Shown here: piece after piece, positions 37,126 through 44,921 of the stretch | Layout: every line of letters begins with the position of its first letter | Position numbering within the stretch: the stretch's first letter is position 1 | Assembly (NCBI RefSeq): GCF_000487995.2 | Contig: NZ_CP097562.1 | Location: forward strand, 1,671,001-1,735,000 | Source: Mucispirillum schaedleri ASF457 | GTDB lineage: Bacteria > Chrysiogenota > Deferribacteres > Deferribacterales > Mucispirillaceae | Length of the DNA: 64,000 bases | Direction of reading: 5' to 3' | Program-made: the position numbers and the translations under genes | Notes under the pieces: generated by a model | Database searches by the model: none | Seen by the model: the letters and a program-made list of their open reading frames with translations, nothing else | What the model was told of the DNA's origin: nothing

Positions 37126-37234
37126 ATTATTTTATTATCAATATTTCTAAAAAACAATGCTAATATAAAAGTTATACAGTATATGATGGGATACATCTTA
37201 TTGCAGCAGCAGAACAATATTTAGCAAATGACAG
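37126..37234 (+). pseudogene. Relic of a tyrosine integrase C-terminus
   Basis: Frame 1 reads LLSIFLKNNANIKVIQYMMG, matching TTLLHNGTNIKVIQHMLG of the intact integrase at 38855. After a frameshift it reads LIAAAEQYLAND, matching SIAMTERYLAND including the catalytic Tyr. The IS30 copy at 37235 begins immediately after AND. So a second, related element once ended here. Confidence 0.7.
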
Positions 37235-37874
37235 GGTAAAATCCAAAAACGATTTCAAAACAATTGAGTCAAAAAAAGTGGTTGTTAAAACTGTTTAAAT
37301 AAAATAATATTTTTCAGCCAAAAAAATAAAAAGGAGTTAACAACCACTAATGTATACTACACTAAAACGACAAAAAAATAAACACTTAAGTTCATCAGAA
37401 TGCTGCAAACTAGAAATATTATTAAAATCAAAAATGAATGTAAGTGAGATATCGGAGTTATTAGAAAGAGACAAAAGCACAATATACCAAGAAATTAAAC
37501 GGGGTCTGGTAGAGTTTCGCAACAGTGACTGTAGTGTAAGAAAAGAATACAGTGCCTATTATTCATTAAACATAAGGGGACAGTTAATGAGTAAAACAGG
37601 GCGAAAGTTGTTCTATGAAAAAGACAGTTTGTTATTAAGTTATATACAAAGTAAGTTAGACGAGAAGTATTCCCCCGATGCCATATCTGGTGAATTAAGG
37701 CATCAGGGTATATTAACAATTATTAAAAATTTTTCAGCTGCTTATATTAAAAAAATTCGGGGACTGGATGAATAATTATCCTAGAACATTATTTAACTAT
37801 AAATCGGCTAATGATATTTTTTATGAGAACATAAAACAATGCTTAAAATCTTGCAATTGTTTTTGGAGTTTACA
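37235..37874 (+). mobile_element. IS30-family element with internal deletion
   Basis: 640 bp with recognisable ends (GGTAAAATCCAAAAACGAT... and the inverted TGTAAACTCCAAAAACAAT...). Compared with the 35666 copy about 540 bp covering the catalytic core are missing, with the join near 37722. The sequence is diverged from the other copy, so it is a separate insertion. No target duplication is visible. The GTGGTTGTTA / TAACAACCAC hairpin before the ATG is conserved and here encloses AAGGAG. Confidence 0.8.
37350..37865 (+). pseudogene. IS30-family transposase, internally deleted and frameshifted
   Basis: An intact N-terminal helix-turn-helix (NKHLSSSECCKLEILLKSKM..., VSEISELLERDKSTIYQEIKRG) is joined to the last 50 codons; a further 1-bp insertion near 37755 shifts the tail (NNYPRTLFNYKSANDIF) out of frame. 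No catalytic residues remain. The leftover 141-residue frame could still make a DNA-binding peptide. Confidence 0.8.
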
Positions 37875-38693
37875 AGCACGAAAAGAATAGTAAAAAATAG
37901 TAGTAAATTTATGCGATTTCACATATAGTGTATAAAAAAATATGTAACATGTATTTAAAAAGATAAATCATTAATAATATTACATAAAAATAGATAAAGA
38001 TTAAAAATAAATGTGTATCTAATACGATTATTCAAATAAATATTTGGCAGGCTCAATATGTGTGAACAGACTGGGATAATGCTTCAATAGAAATTTTCGA
38101 ACATACAGTAGAAGAATATATACCATACATTAAACCTAGATAATTTGCAGTATAAAGCCTCTATATGCAGGCTATTTTTTTGAAGATGCTGCAATATTCA
38201 ACCCCCGCACCCATGTTTGAGAAGATGCTCCCGCTCCTTGCCTTTTCTTCCCCAACAACTCGTAAAAAAATAATTATTTTATAAATTATTAATCTAACCA
38301 AACAAATATAAAAACACCATACCAACACAAACAAAATATAAAACAAAGCTGCACAATGCATTAATATTAAAATTCAATAATAAGCCAAACAATTTCATAT
38401 AATAATAGATTAACCAAACTATTTTAAAATAAATGCTGCTGCATTGCATTTTTTTTTGCAAAAATTATACATTTCCTGCGGGCTTCACTCCCGCACGGCA
38501 ATTTTTAGTACAGAAAGAACCTATTGAGGAAATTTAGCAGTGATTTTTACTGCTAACTTCCAACTGGGGGGGGCATGGGGCTTGCTCTGTTTTTGAGAAA
38601 AATGTAAGAAACTGTGTAGATATATGTAATAAAAATAAGTGTAATTTAAGTGTAATTATATAATTAGAATACATTGTTTACTGCACTAGATGC
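37875..38693. other. Decayed interval with gene relics, a terminator and a G8 tract
   Basis: No intact gene. 38069-38143 encodes a 24-residue C-terminal-like fragment DWDNASIEIFEHTVEEYIPY... ending in a stop and followed by a terminator. A GCGGG / CCCGC hairpin lies near 38478-38494 and a G8 tract at 38566-38573. Two tandem copies of TAAGTGTAATT lie at about 38637-38659, close to tRNA-Arg, possible integrase arm sites. The open frames here have no homology or ribosome sites. Confidence 0.5.
38156..38181 (+). terminator. Small terminator after the 38.07-kb gene relic
   Basis: AGCCT / AGGCT stem, loop CTATATGC, followed by seven T residues. Confidence 0.55.
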
Positions 38694-38718
38694 AAAAAAA
38701 GCCTTGAATAATCAAGGT
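38694..38718 (-). terminator. Terminator of tRNA-Arg
   Basis: Perfect CCTTGA-TTAT-TCAAGG hairpin followed by C and a T7 run on the minus strand, 10 nt beyond the tRNA 3' end. Confidence 0.8.
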
Positions 38719-38727
38719 ATTAAGAAA

Positions 38728-38801
38728 TGCCCCTGACAGGAATTGAACCTGTGGCCTGCGGATTAGGAATCCGTCGCTCTATCCAACTGAGCTACAGAGG
38801 C
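38728..38801 (-). tRNA. tRNA-Arg (CCT anticodon)
   Basis: 74 nt. Acceptor GCCTCTG / CAGGGGC (one T-G pair) plus discriminator A; D-arm AGCTCAGTTGGATAGAGC; anticodon loop TTCCTAA gives CCT; T-loop GGTTCAATTCC. A single-copy tRNA of this kind is a common integration site. The adjacent integrase lies on its 5' side, which is the less usual geometry. Confidence 0.96.
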
Positions 38802-38854
38802 AGATTACATCTGATTATTTTATATTAGAAAAACTTAATACAAGTATTATATGA

Positions 38855-39784
38855 TTAAGCTTTATTAGAACTTCTATTTATAAAGCATAATTTATTGCTT
38901 GCGTCAAGCTCTTTTTTGCTATCATTTGCTAAATATCGCTCTGTCATTGCAATAGAGCTGTGTCCTAACATGTGCTGTATGACTTTAATATTGGTGCCAT
39001 TATGCAAAAGAGTTGTAGCAAAAGTTCTTCTTAAATCATGAAATCTAAAATATTTAATATCTGCCTGCTTTAATGCACTTTTAAAAGACCTTTTTACTTC
39101 TTTTGTTTTAAATACATATTCACCATTATCATATTCAAGCATATATTTATTTAATTCATCAAGCAAGTCTTGATGCAAACATATAAGCTGTCCCTTACCT
39201 GACTTTGTTTCACAGCCATCAAGCTGGTAAATATTACCTTGAATGTTTGATTTTTTCATATTTACTATATTGCTGTATCTCATACCAGTATATAATGCTG
39301 CTAACACTATGTAATAAAGCTCTTTATTCTTACTTTTTTTACAGGCTTCAAGTAGTGCATTCACTTCAAATTCATTTAATGCCCTGTTTCTGCTTTCTTC
39401 TTTATATTTTTTTATATATTTTACTGGATTTTCTTTTATCAGTTTATCTTTAATTGCAGTATTAAATATATGGCTTAAACAAGAACGATAACGATTTTGA
39501 GTAGCCTGTGTAATCTTTCTATCCTTTTTTAAAAGGTTAAAGAAATTAACAATATCATTTTCTGTTATATCAAAAATTGCTTTTTTTACAAATGTATAGC
39601 TTGTAATTATTTTTAATTTGCCTAAGATATCCCTAAAATTTCTTTCTGTCTTGGAATTTCTTTGAAAAGGAATATAAGTATCATTAATATACCTTTCTAA
39701 TGTGATTTTTTCATTATCTGTATTATCAGACATTAATACAGATGTTAATTCATTGATTTGTTTTAAGATTTCTGATTTTGTCAT
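38855..39784 (-). CDS. int: Tyrosine recombinase/integrase of the conjugative element
   Basis: 309 residues. An N-terminal SAM-like core-binding domain is followed by the catalytic domain with Arg in YTGMRYSNI, HDLRRTFA (HxxR), HMLGHSSI (second His) and nucleophile Tyr in TERYL. It is encoded 53 bp from tRNA-Arg and points at it, as expected for an island integrase. The ribosome site AAGGAG is enclosed by a 9-bp hairpin (39794-39823), which may limit translation. Related to the relic at 37126. Confidence 0.93.
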   Translation of the reverse strand: MTKSEILKQINELTSVLMSDNTDNEKITLERYINDTYIPFQRNSKTERNFRDILGKLKIITSYTFVKKAIFDITENDIVNFFNLLKKDRKITQATQNRYRSCLSHIFNTAIKDKLIKENPVKYIKKYKEESRNRALNEFEVNALLEACKKSKNKELYYIVLAALYTGMRYSNIVNMKKSNIQGNIYQLDGCETKSGKGQLICLHQDLLDELNKYMLEYDNGEYVFKTKEVKRSFKSALKQADIKYFRFHDLRRTFATTLLHNGTNIKVIQHMLGHSSIAMTERYLANDSKKELDASNKLCFINRSSNKA

Positions 39785-39793
39785 AGTGTGTCT

Positions 39794-39823
39794 CCTTGCT
39801 GTTTTTTGCTAAATACAGCAAGG
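39794..39823 (-). promoter_or_regulatory. Hairpin enclosing the int ribosome binding site
   Basis: CCTTGCTGT / ACAGCAAGG perfect 9-bp stem with a 12-nt loop. On the minus strand the right arm ends in AGCAAGG, which overlaps the int Shine-Dalgarno AAGGAG. There is no T run, so it is not a simple terminator. Confidence 0.5.
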
Positions 39824-39838
39824 AAATTACCACATAGA

Positions 39839-40303
39839 CTAAAATACCAAATACATAATAAGCAGCGAAAGAATAATATTACCAGCAAGTAATAATTTTA
39901 CATAAAAATTGCTTGTGATAAACATATTATTTTTTTCTTCATTAGCTTTGCTTAATTTATTTATTTTATCAGCAATAAAGTATAAAGTTTCCTGCACTTT
40001 TTCATCAGTTGATATTTTAATTTCATTAGTTAGGAATTGCACTTTTGAAAGAAATTCTTTATCATCTTCAATTTTTTTATTATCTAAATAGGCTTTAAAT
40101 TCATCAATCACATCTCTTTGCTGCTGTCCTGCATTATCTATCCTATTATCAAGTTCTTCTGCATATTCTTTAAAGACATATTTTGCAATAGTATAAAACA
40201 TTAGAACAGGGTCATTATTTTCAATAATGGATTCATTATTTAAAGCAATAGTTTTGATTAATTCTTCAAACTCTGCATCATCAATTTTATATATTTTACT
40301 CAT
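39839..40303 (-). CDS. Tail-anchored hypothetical protein of the element
   Basis: 154 residues, mostly helical and charged with coiled-coil character, ending in one membrane span (about residues 132-153, VKLLLAGNIILSLLIMYLVF). The start is ATG 40303 behind AAAGGTGA; a GTG 9 bp upstream is less likely. It lies between the parAB operon and int. No recognised family; a membrane-tethered partner for partition or transfer is speculative. Confidence 0.5.
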   Translation of the reverse strand: MSKIYKIDDAEFEELIKTIALNNESIIENNDPVLMFYTIAKYVFKEYAEELDNRIDNAGQQQRDVIDEFKAYLDNKKIEDDKEFLSKVQFLTNEIKISTDEKVQETLYFIADKINKLSKANEEKNNMFITSNFYVKLLLAGNIILSLLIMYLVF

Positions 40304-40353
40304 TATCTTCACCTTTGATTTAATAATTTTATTCTTTCAACACTTCCATCAGC

Positions 40354-40569
40354 CTATATTAGCTCTGAATATGTAGAAAGCATAACATCTTTGAAAAAGT
40401 CAATTCCTCCATCTTTTAATTCTTTTTCAAGCAATTTTAAAATTTCGTGCAGTGCAGCATTATGCATAAAAATCAAGCTGCTTATATCACCATTAATTTT
40501 AGAATATACCTTTTTATTTTTATCAATTATTACTCTTAATTCTGCATAATTATTATGATTATTTCTCAT
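40354..40569 (-). CDS. Small hypothetical protein overlapping parB
   Basis: 71 residues starting MRNNHNNYAELRVIIDKNKK. Its ATG lies inside the last codons of parB (ATGAGAAATAA), indicating translational coupling in the parA-parB operon. The N-terminal beta strands and amphipathic C-terminal helix do not identify a family. Confidence 0.5.
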   Translation of the reverse strand: MRNNHNNYAELRVIIDKNKKVYSKINGDISSLIFMHNAALHEILKLLEKELKDGGIDFFKDVMLSTYSELI

Positions 40570-41629
40570 TTTGAACTCGTATCTTATACACAAATTTAAG
40601 CATATCTGAAAGTTTATTATTTTCAAAAAGATATCTATATAATTCATCTGATAGCATAATTAAAATCTTATCATCAGAATTACAAATATTTTTTGTATAT
40701 AAATCAAGATAAATATCTTTATACCACATTTGTCTATTTTCTTTCATATTCTGCTTATTAGAAGTCTTTTTTATTGATGTATCTATGTTATCTATATTTT
40801 CAGTAATTCCTATTTCATATGCATTAAAATGATTTTCAGCAATATCATTATCATCTTTTTCATTAGTTTCTAATTCTTGAACTATTTCATTGATATTAGT
40901 CTCTGCTAGTTCATCTAAATAATCTCCAATATTTGGTCTAGCTAAATCTTCATCTGTAATAATAGATTTATTATCATCATTGGATAAGTTATTTAATTTC
41001 TCAATAATATTTCTACTAATATTATCAATACTTTTAATATAATCAAGTGCTGCTGCATATATATCTGGCTCTGCATTATTGAGAAATTTATTAATTTCTA
41101 CAATTAAAGTAATATCTTTTGTTTTTGGAGTAAGCAGTTCTTTAATATAATTATCAATTTTTGCATAATTATAGTATAATGTAATGTATGAGTTACTTTT
41201 AGATAATGATTTAGCAATATCTTTCTTTTTCTTTTTTTGAACATCAATCAAATATTTGATAGTTTCTGCTATTTCATCAAAATTCAGCTCTTGTCTTTGC
41301 ACATTTTCTACCAGTTGCTTTTCAAATATGTCTTCAAAATTAGTATTAACTATGACAGCAGGTATTGATTTTAATCCTGCCTGTTTAGCTGCTCTAAATC
41401 GTCGTTCTCCATAACAAATTCTATAAACATTATCATTTTTAAATAATGTTATAGGTGAAAGCACTCCATGCAGTCTGATTGATTCTGCTAAATCATCTAT
41501 ATTATCAAATATTTTTCTTGGCTGGGTAGGGTCAATTTCAATTTTATCTAAATCTATTTCCTGAAATTTTTCTTCATTAGCATTCATTAGTAAATCACTT
41601 GTTTTTTTAATATCTTTTAAAAAATCCAT
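40559..41629 (-). CDS. parB: ParB/KorB-like partition and regulatory protein
   Basis: 356 residues. The ParB/Spo0J core is clear: IEIDPTQPRKIFD, SIRLHGVLSPITLF, CYGERRFRAAKQAG (CTP-binding C-motif region) and ENVQRQELNFDEIA, then a helix-turn-helix (KKKKDIAKSLSKSNSYITLY). ParB proteins are CTP-dependent clamps loaded at palindromic sites; RK2 KorB is a member that also represses transfer genes. Six KorB-like operator palindromes near this element make a KorB-type dual role plausible. It starts 11 bp behind parA with ribosome site AAGGGG. Confidence 0.88.
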   Translation of the reverse strand: MDFLKDIKKTSDLLMNANEEKFQEIDLDKIEIDPTQPRKIFDNIDDLAESIRLHGVLSPITLFKNDNVYRICYGERRFRAAKQAGLKSIPAVIVNTNFEDIFEKQLVENVQRQELNFDEIAETIKYLIDVQKKKKKDIAKSLSKSNSYITLYYNYAKIDNYIKELLTPKTKDITLIVEINKFLNNAEPDIYAAALDYIKSIDNISRNIIEKLNNLSNDDNKSIITDEDLARPNIGDYLDELAETNINEIVQELETNEKDDNDIAENHFNAYEIGITENIDNIDTSIKKTSNKQNMKENRQMWYKDIYLDLYTKNICNSDDKILIMLSDELYRYLFENNKLSDMLKFVYKIRVQNEK

Positions 41630-41640
41630 ATAATTACCCC

Positions 41641-42375
41641 TTACATTTTTGCATATATTGTGTCAAATACATTAATTAATTCTTTTTTATGTTTTGAATT
41701 ACTTTTAAAGAAAGAAGTCTGGCTTGCACTAGCATTTGCTAAATCATTTCTATATTTAATAAATGGCAAAAATAAATCCTGACCATATTCAGAGTATAGT
41801 TTTTCTAAATTTTTACTTTGCCTTTTATTTGTAGTAATTACACGAGAAGGCAGCACACCAAGAAAAGACATATCATTATTTCTATTTTTTTTGATATTGA
41901 ATATAGTATTAAGCATTAGAGATAAGCCTTGTAATGAATATATTTCAAGCTCAATAGGAGTTATTACATAATTTGATAACTCAAGTGAATATATAAGTTT
42001 ATTAGACAGCACAGGTGCAGTATCTATAAGAATATAATCAAATAAAGTATATAAATATTTTAGATTTTGCAGATAGTTAATAGAGTTATCAAATTCATTT
42101 TCATTTGATAAATCAATAGTAGATTTGAAAAGATTTATTTCATCTTTTTTTATTCCAGAAATTTTAGCCGCTAAAATATTTACATCATCAGTAAAAAGTG
42201 AATAAGTATCGCCAATAATATTAGCATTACATAATGAGTATGAACAATTAGCTTGAGTATCTGTATCAATAACTAATACAGATTTATTTTTAAAATCCTT
42301 TAAATAATAAGCAAAATTAATTAAAAAAGTAGTCTTGCCAACGCCACCTTTTTGGTTTGCAACAGTAAATATCAT
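41641..42375 (-). CDS. parA: ParA partition ATPase
   Basis: 244 residues. Deviant Walker A QKGGVGKTT at residues 8-16, A' motif VIDTDTQANCSYS and Walker B ILIDTAPVL. No N-terminal DNA-binding extension, so it is the type Ib/Soj/IncC-short kind. It segregates ParB-bound DNA over the nucleoid, useful while the excised element replicates. One KorB-type operator (42163-42175) lies within the coding sequence, over codons for LAAK. Confidence 0.93.
   Translation of the reverse strand: MIFTVANQKGGVGKTTFLINFAYYLKDFKNKSVLVIDTDTQANCSYSLCNANIIGDTYSLFTDDVNILAAKISGIKKDEINLFKSTIDLSNENEFDNSINYLQNLKYLYTLFDYILIDTAPVLSNKLIYSLELSNYVITPIELEIYSLQGLSLMLNTIFNIKKNRNNDMSFLGVLPSRVITTNKRQSKNLEKLYSEYGQDLFLPFIKYRNDLANASASQTSFFKSNSKHKKELINVFDTIYAKM
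42163..42175. promoter_or_regulatory. KorB-type operator site 2, TTTAGCCGCTAAA, inside parA
   Basis: Exact match to the RK2 KorB consensus TTTAGCSGCTAAA; within the parA reading frame, so it could also act as a partition site. Confidence 0.65.
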
Positions 42376-42738
42376 ATTGACACTCCATTATTTTATTTTT
42401 GTATTATGATTTAATACTGCTTTAAACTGAACTAATATTGAAAAGCTATTAAAAAAACTGAAAATATAATATTTAGCTATATATTAAGTGCAGATAATCA
42501 TCAGAACAAGAGCTTATAAATTTGGTTTTAAGCAGTTACATGCCCATTTACAAGATGCAGGGGCGTGTTTCTGCTCATTTATACTTAATTAATGATACTA
42601 TAAATATTATAATAAATTTTGAAAAGTAGGAAAGAAATTTTTGTAATGACACTTTTTTAAACTGAATAAGGAGTAAAGAGAAAAAGTGAACTAAAACGGT
42701 AGATTTTAATAAGACACCTGTGAAGTATTTTTTTCATG
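42376..42738. other. Control region upstream of parA
   Basis: 363 bp without a gene. It has a GTTCAGTT-type promoter motif (42411-42432, minus strand), a second TTCAGTTT site near 42650-42663, and a 45-bp imperfect inverted repeat at 42531-42575. Confidence 0.5.
42531..42575. repeat. Long imperfect inverted repeat upstream of parA
   Basis: AGCAGTTACATGCCCA and its partner arm GGGGCGTGTTTCTGCT match at 13 of 16 positions around a 13-nt centre. It is the most GC-rich spot in the region. It could be a centromere-like, replication or RNA element. Confidence 0.45.
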
Positions 42739-43242
42739 TTATATTAATTTTATTTCATCCAAATTTATATTGTTGTTAGTTGTATCTATAATATGTTCTT
42801 CAAAACCCATATATTTACATAATTCTTTATATCTTTTTATTTCTGCTTCCTGCATTTTATATAATAAATCAATATCATACTGTTTATTATCTCTAGCTAA
42901 TATTCTATCTTGAATATGATGAATTTCACAGACCACAAGGAACATTTTTGTTATATTCATTTCATAATATATATCTTTTGGAACATTTTGAATGATGCCT
43001 TTACTTAAAAGTGTATAATGTCCATCTAAGATGATTGAGTTATATTTATCTTTTAGATGTTGTAATTCAGCTATTAAAACATTTTGATTAGAATTGATAC
43101 TTTTCACTTCTTTATTTTTTTGAATACCTTGATTAATTAACTCTCCTGCTGAAAAATGTTTTATACTTAATTGACTTGATAATCGTTTACATAGAAATGT
43201 TTTTCCAACTCCATGTATACCGCCAAAAAAATGTATATTCAT
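42739..43242 (-). CDS. Small P-loop nucleotide kinase-like protein, third gene of the GNAT-ASCH operon
   Basis: 167 residues. P-loop FGGIHGVGKTFLCKRL at the N-terminus, then FSAGELI (substrate helix of adenylate-kinase-like enzymes), Walker B-like SIILDGHYTLL and a LID-like RDNKQYDIDLLYKMQ segment. It belongs to the broad AAA_17/AAA_33 kinase group; the substrate is unknown. Its ATG lies one base after the ASCH gene stop, so the two are coupled. Nucleotide or nucleic-acid end phosphorylation is a reasonable guess only. Confidence 0.65.
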   Translation of the reverse strand: MNIHFFGGIHGVGKTFLCKRLSSQLSIKHFSAGELINQGIQKNKEVKSINSNQNVLIAELQHLKDKYNSIILDGHYTLLSKGIIQNVPKDIYYEMNITKMFLVVCEIHHIQDRILARDNKQYDIDLLYKMQEAEIKRYKELCKYMGFEEHIIDTTNNNINLDEIKLI

Positions 43243-43243
43243 A

Positions 43244-43618
43244 TTAATGTTCTACATCCCAATACATAAATGATTGTGGAGCCTTAAACTGTTTAATTAT
43301 ATCTTTAGGCTCAAGTTCATATTGTTTAATATTTCCAATTTTTATCGCATAAGCAATTTTTCTGTTATAAAAATATTTATCAAAATAGTCCTGTGTAATA
43401 CCAGCAAATTCCTGTGTTATTTGCCAAATATTTTCAGGTGTATCATATAAAATGCCATCAATTTCAAATTCGCCAATAATTTTACAAAATGGAGTTGTTT
43501 TATAAATTACAACTGTATCAACATTCTTTTTGAATATTGCTTTACGATATTCATATTTTTTATTACCTTTAATAATACTTTCAACAAATTTTGGTTTAAT
43601 AGATAATAAGACCTTCAC
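43244..43618 (-). CDS. ASCH-domain (PUA-like) protein
   Basis: 124 residues, essentially a single ASCH domain: LLSIKPKFVESIIKGNKKYE followed by RKAIF and a KIIGEFEIDGIL strand pair. ASCH domains have a PUA-like fold and are thought to bind RNA or modified nucleotides; some have amidohydrolase or nuclease activity. The gene overlaps the end of the GNAT gene by 23 bp and abuts the kinase gene, forming a compact three-gene unit. Confidence 0.8.
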   Translation of the reverse strand: MKVLLSIKPKFVESIIKGNKKYEYRKAIFKKNVDTVVIYKTTPFCKIIGEFEIDGILYDTPENIWQITQEFAGITQDYFDKYFYNRKIAYAIKIGNIKQYELEPKDIIKQFKAPQSFMYWDVEH

Positions 43619-44660
43619 TTACTCCACCTAATTCACAAATTCTTTTGAATTGCTCTTTTGTCATCTGCATTAATCCTGCATATGCTTCTCTATCTATATT
43701 AGCTTTTTCAATTAAATCATGTCTTGTAATTCTTTTATCTAATGCGACATTATATGTCATTTTTATAACATAGTTATTTTTATTGGCAAATTCTATTTTT
43801 AGCTCTTTTTCAGAAAAAATACTATATTTAGAGTAATCCAAAAATTCATCAATATTTTTAAATGAATTTATACTTTTATTTTTATCTACAATACAAATAG
43901 ATGTGGCAACAGACGAATATTCTGCACTTTTTCCTTTTTCTGCTGTTCTATATATTACTACTACATCATTTCTAGAAATTTGTTCCATTCCTTGCATTCT
44001 TGCAATATATATCTTCTTTATACTATTAGCAGGAGTTACATCATTAATTAATTGGTTAAGTATATGATTTTCTGTTCTTAAGGCAGAATCTGGAAAAAGT
44101 TTTGTATGATATTCAGGATAAATACCCAAAAGCCATATATTATTGTCCTGCACATTAACAACTGGATAATCTAAATAAATATTGTTATTTTGAGTAACAA
44201 AATTTTTTAAAAATACTTCTTCTCTACCATTATCGGTTATTTTTTCACCATACTTGATAAAGCCATATTCACATAATCTTTTTATAAGTTTCTCATGTTT
44301 TTCAAATACTGTAACATAAACATATTTAATACTATTTGCAATAGCCATATCAAAAATTTTTTTGATATATCTATCAGAAAGTTTCGTTCCATGTGCTTCT
44401 ATTTTAAATGTTCCAACTTTTAAAACTTTCTTGTCATTTAAAGATGGACTTATATCAACTATTGGACCATTCTCTATTTTTAAATACATAAAACCTATTA
44501 AATTATTGTCATTATCGTATGTCACGAAAACTGTTTCATCTCTTTTTTTGCTGAACCAACTAGTAAATTCAGAATAGCTATTTTTTAAATCATTAAAAAA
44601 AGGAACATTAATATCTATATCTTTGAATTTAGATAGTTGAATAACAGGGTCTTTAAGCAT
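43596..44660 (-). CDS. GNAT acetyltransferase fused to a PUA-like (EVE/ASCH-type) domain
   Basis: 354 residues. The N-terminal half (about 20-150) has GNAT features: FVTYDNDNNLIGFMYLKIENG, KVGTFKIEAHGTKLSDRYI (acetyl-CoA loop region) and the RLCEYGFIKYG ending. The C-terminal half (about 195-345) reads like a second PUA-fold domain (IKKIYIARMQGMEQISRNDV, VVIYRTAEKGKSAEYSSVAT). The start at 44660 is set by GAGG; an open frame 75 bp upstream lacks a ribosome site. The promoter region carries the 17-bp motif (44698-44714) and a KorB-type site (44743-44755). Function unknown; a base- or RNA-modification or defence role is inference. Confidence 0.65.
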   Translation of the reverse strand: MLKDPVIQLSKFKDIDINVPFFNDLKNSYSEFTSWFSKKRDETVFVTYDNDNNLIGFMYLKIENGPIVDISPSLNDKKVLKVGTFKIEAHGTKLSDRYIKKIFDMAIANSIKYVYVTVFEKHEKLIKRLCEYGFIKYGEKITDNGREEVFLKNFVTQNNNIYLDYPVVNVQDNNIWLLGIYPEYHTKLFPDSALRTENHILNQLINDVTPANSIKKIYIARMQGMEQISRNDVVVIYRTAEKGKSAEYSSVATSICIVDKNKSINSFKNIDEFLDYSKYSIFSEKELKIEFANKNNYVIKMTYNVALDKRITRHDLIEKANIDREAYAGLMQMTKEQFKRICELGGVSEGLIIY

Positions 44661-44697
44661 AGATGCCTCATATGAATTAATTAGAAATATATTTATG

Positions 44698-44714
44698 TAT
44701 AATGTATATACAAA
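44698..44714. promoter_or_regulatory. Shared 17-bp promoter/operator motif, copy 1 (GNAT operon)
   Basis: TATAATGTATATACAAA on the plus strand, identical to 59626-59642. It contains the palindrome TGTATATACA and lies 38-54 bp upstream of the GNAT ATG, where it may supply the -10 element. Confidence 0.55.
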
Positions 44715-44742
44715 AATATATTCAAATGCAAGCATAAAAAAT

Positions 44743-44755
44743 TTCAGCCGCTAAA
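44743..44755. promoter_or_regulatory. KorB-type operator site 3, TTCAGCCGCTAAA
   Basis: One mismatch to TTTAGCSGCTAAA. Lies about 85 bp upstream of the GNAT operon start, next to its promoter motif. Confidence 0.5.
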
Positions 44756-44814
44756 CTTTTTTGTATTTTTAATAAATTCAGGATGATTTTTGAAAAATCA
44801 ATTGAAAATTTTAC

Positions 44815-44842
44815 TTGAAATAAAATTAAAATTGTATATACT
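44815..44842 (+). promoter_or_regulatory. Promoter of the antisense RNA
   Basis: TTGAAA (44815-44820), 16 bp, TATACT (44837-44842). Confidence 0.6.
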
Positions 44843-44848
44843 GAAGAT

Positions 44849-44918
44849 AGTTGGAGCGGTTAGCTCCATTAAGATTTTTTATTTTAAAATCCGCTTGTTG
44901 CTACCAAGCGGTTTTTTT
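44849..44918 (+). ncRNA. Candidate antitoxin RNA of a type I toxin-antitoxin locus
   Basis: About 70 nt. 5' hairpin GGAGC-GGTTA-GCTCC (44853-44867), then CTCCATTA (44864-44871), which is perfectly complementary to UAAUGGAG, the ribosome-binding region of the small peptide message on the other strand (45015-45008). It ends in the shared hairpin CCGCTTG / CAAGCGG with a T7 run. The convergent layout, shared bidirectional terminator and repeats near the 5' ends closely match the par/Fst locus of pAD1. Confidence 0.6.
44891..44918. terminator. Bidirectional terminator between toxin mRNA and antisense RNA
   Basis: CCGCTTG-TTGCTAC-CAAGCGG followed by T7 on the plus strand; on the minus strand the same hairpin is followed by ATTTTAAAAT. 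Confidence 0.7.
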
Positions 44919-44921
44919 ATG

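Noticed and set aside
38161-38361. 66-codon hydrophobic minus-strand frame near the decayed region
   Set aside because: No ribosome site, ends over a terminator and relic sequence, composition explained by AT-richness.
41370-41400. A further KorB-like palindrome in parB (TTTAGCTGCTCTAAA)
   Set aside because: Two extra bases in the right half destroy the palindrome; treated as chance.
44849-44880. The inverted repeat of the toxin and antitoxin RNA 5' ends as the antisense contact itself
   Set aside because: Inverted copies give both RNAs the same sense sequence; the actual complementarity is the direct repeat CTCCATTA and the shared terminator.
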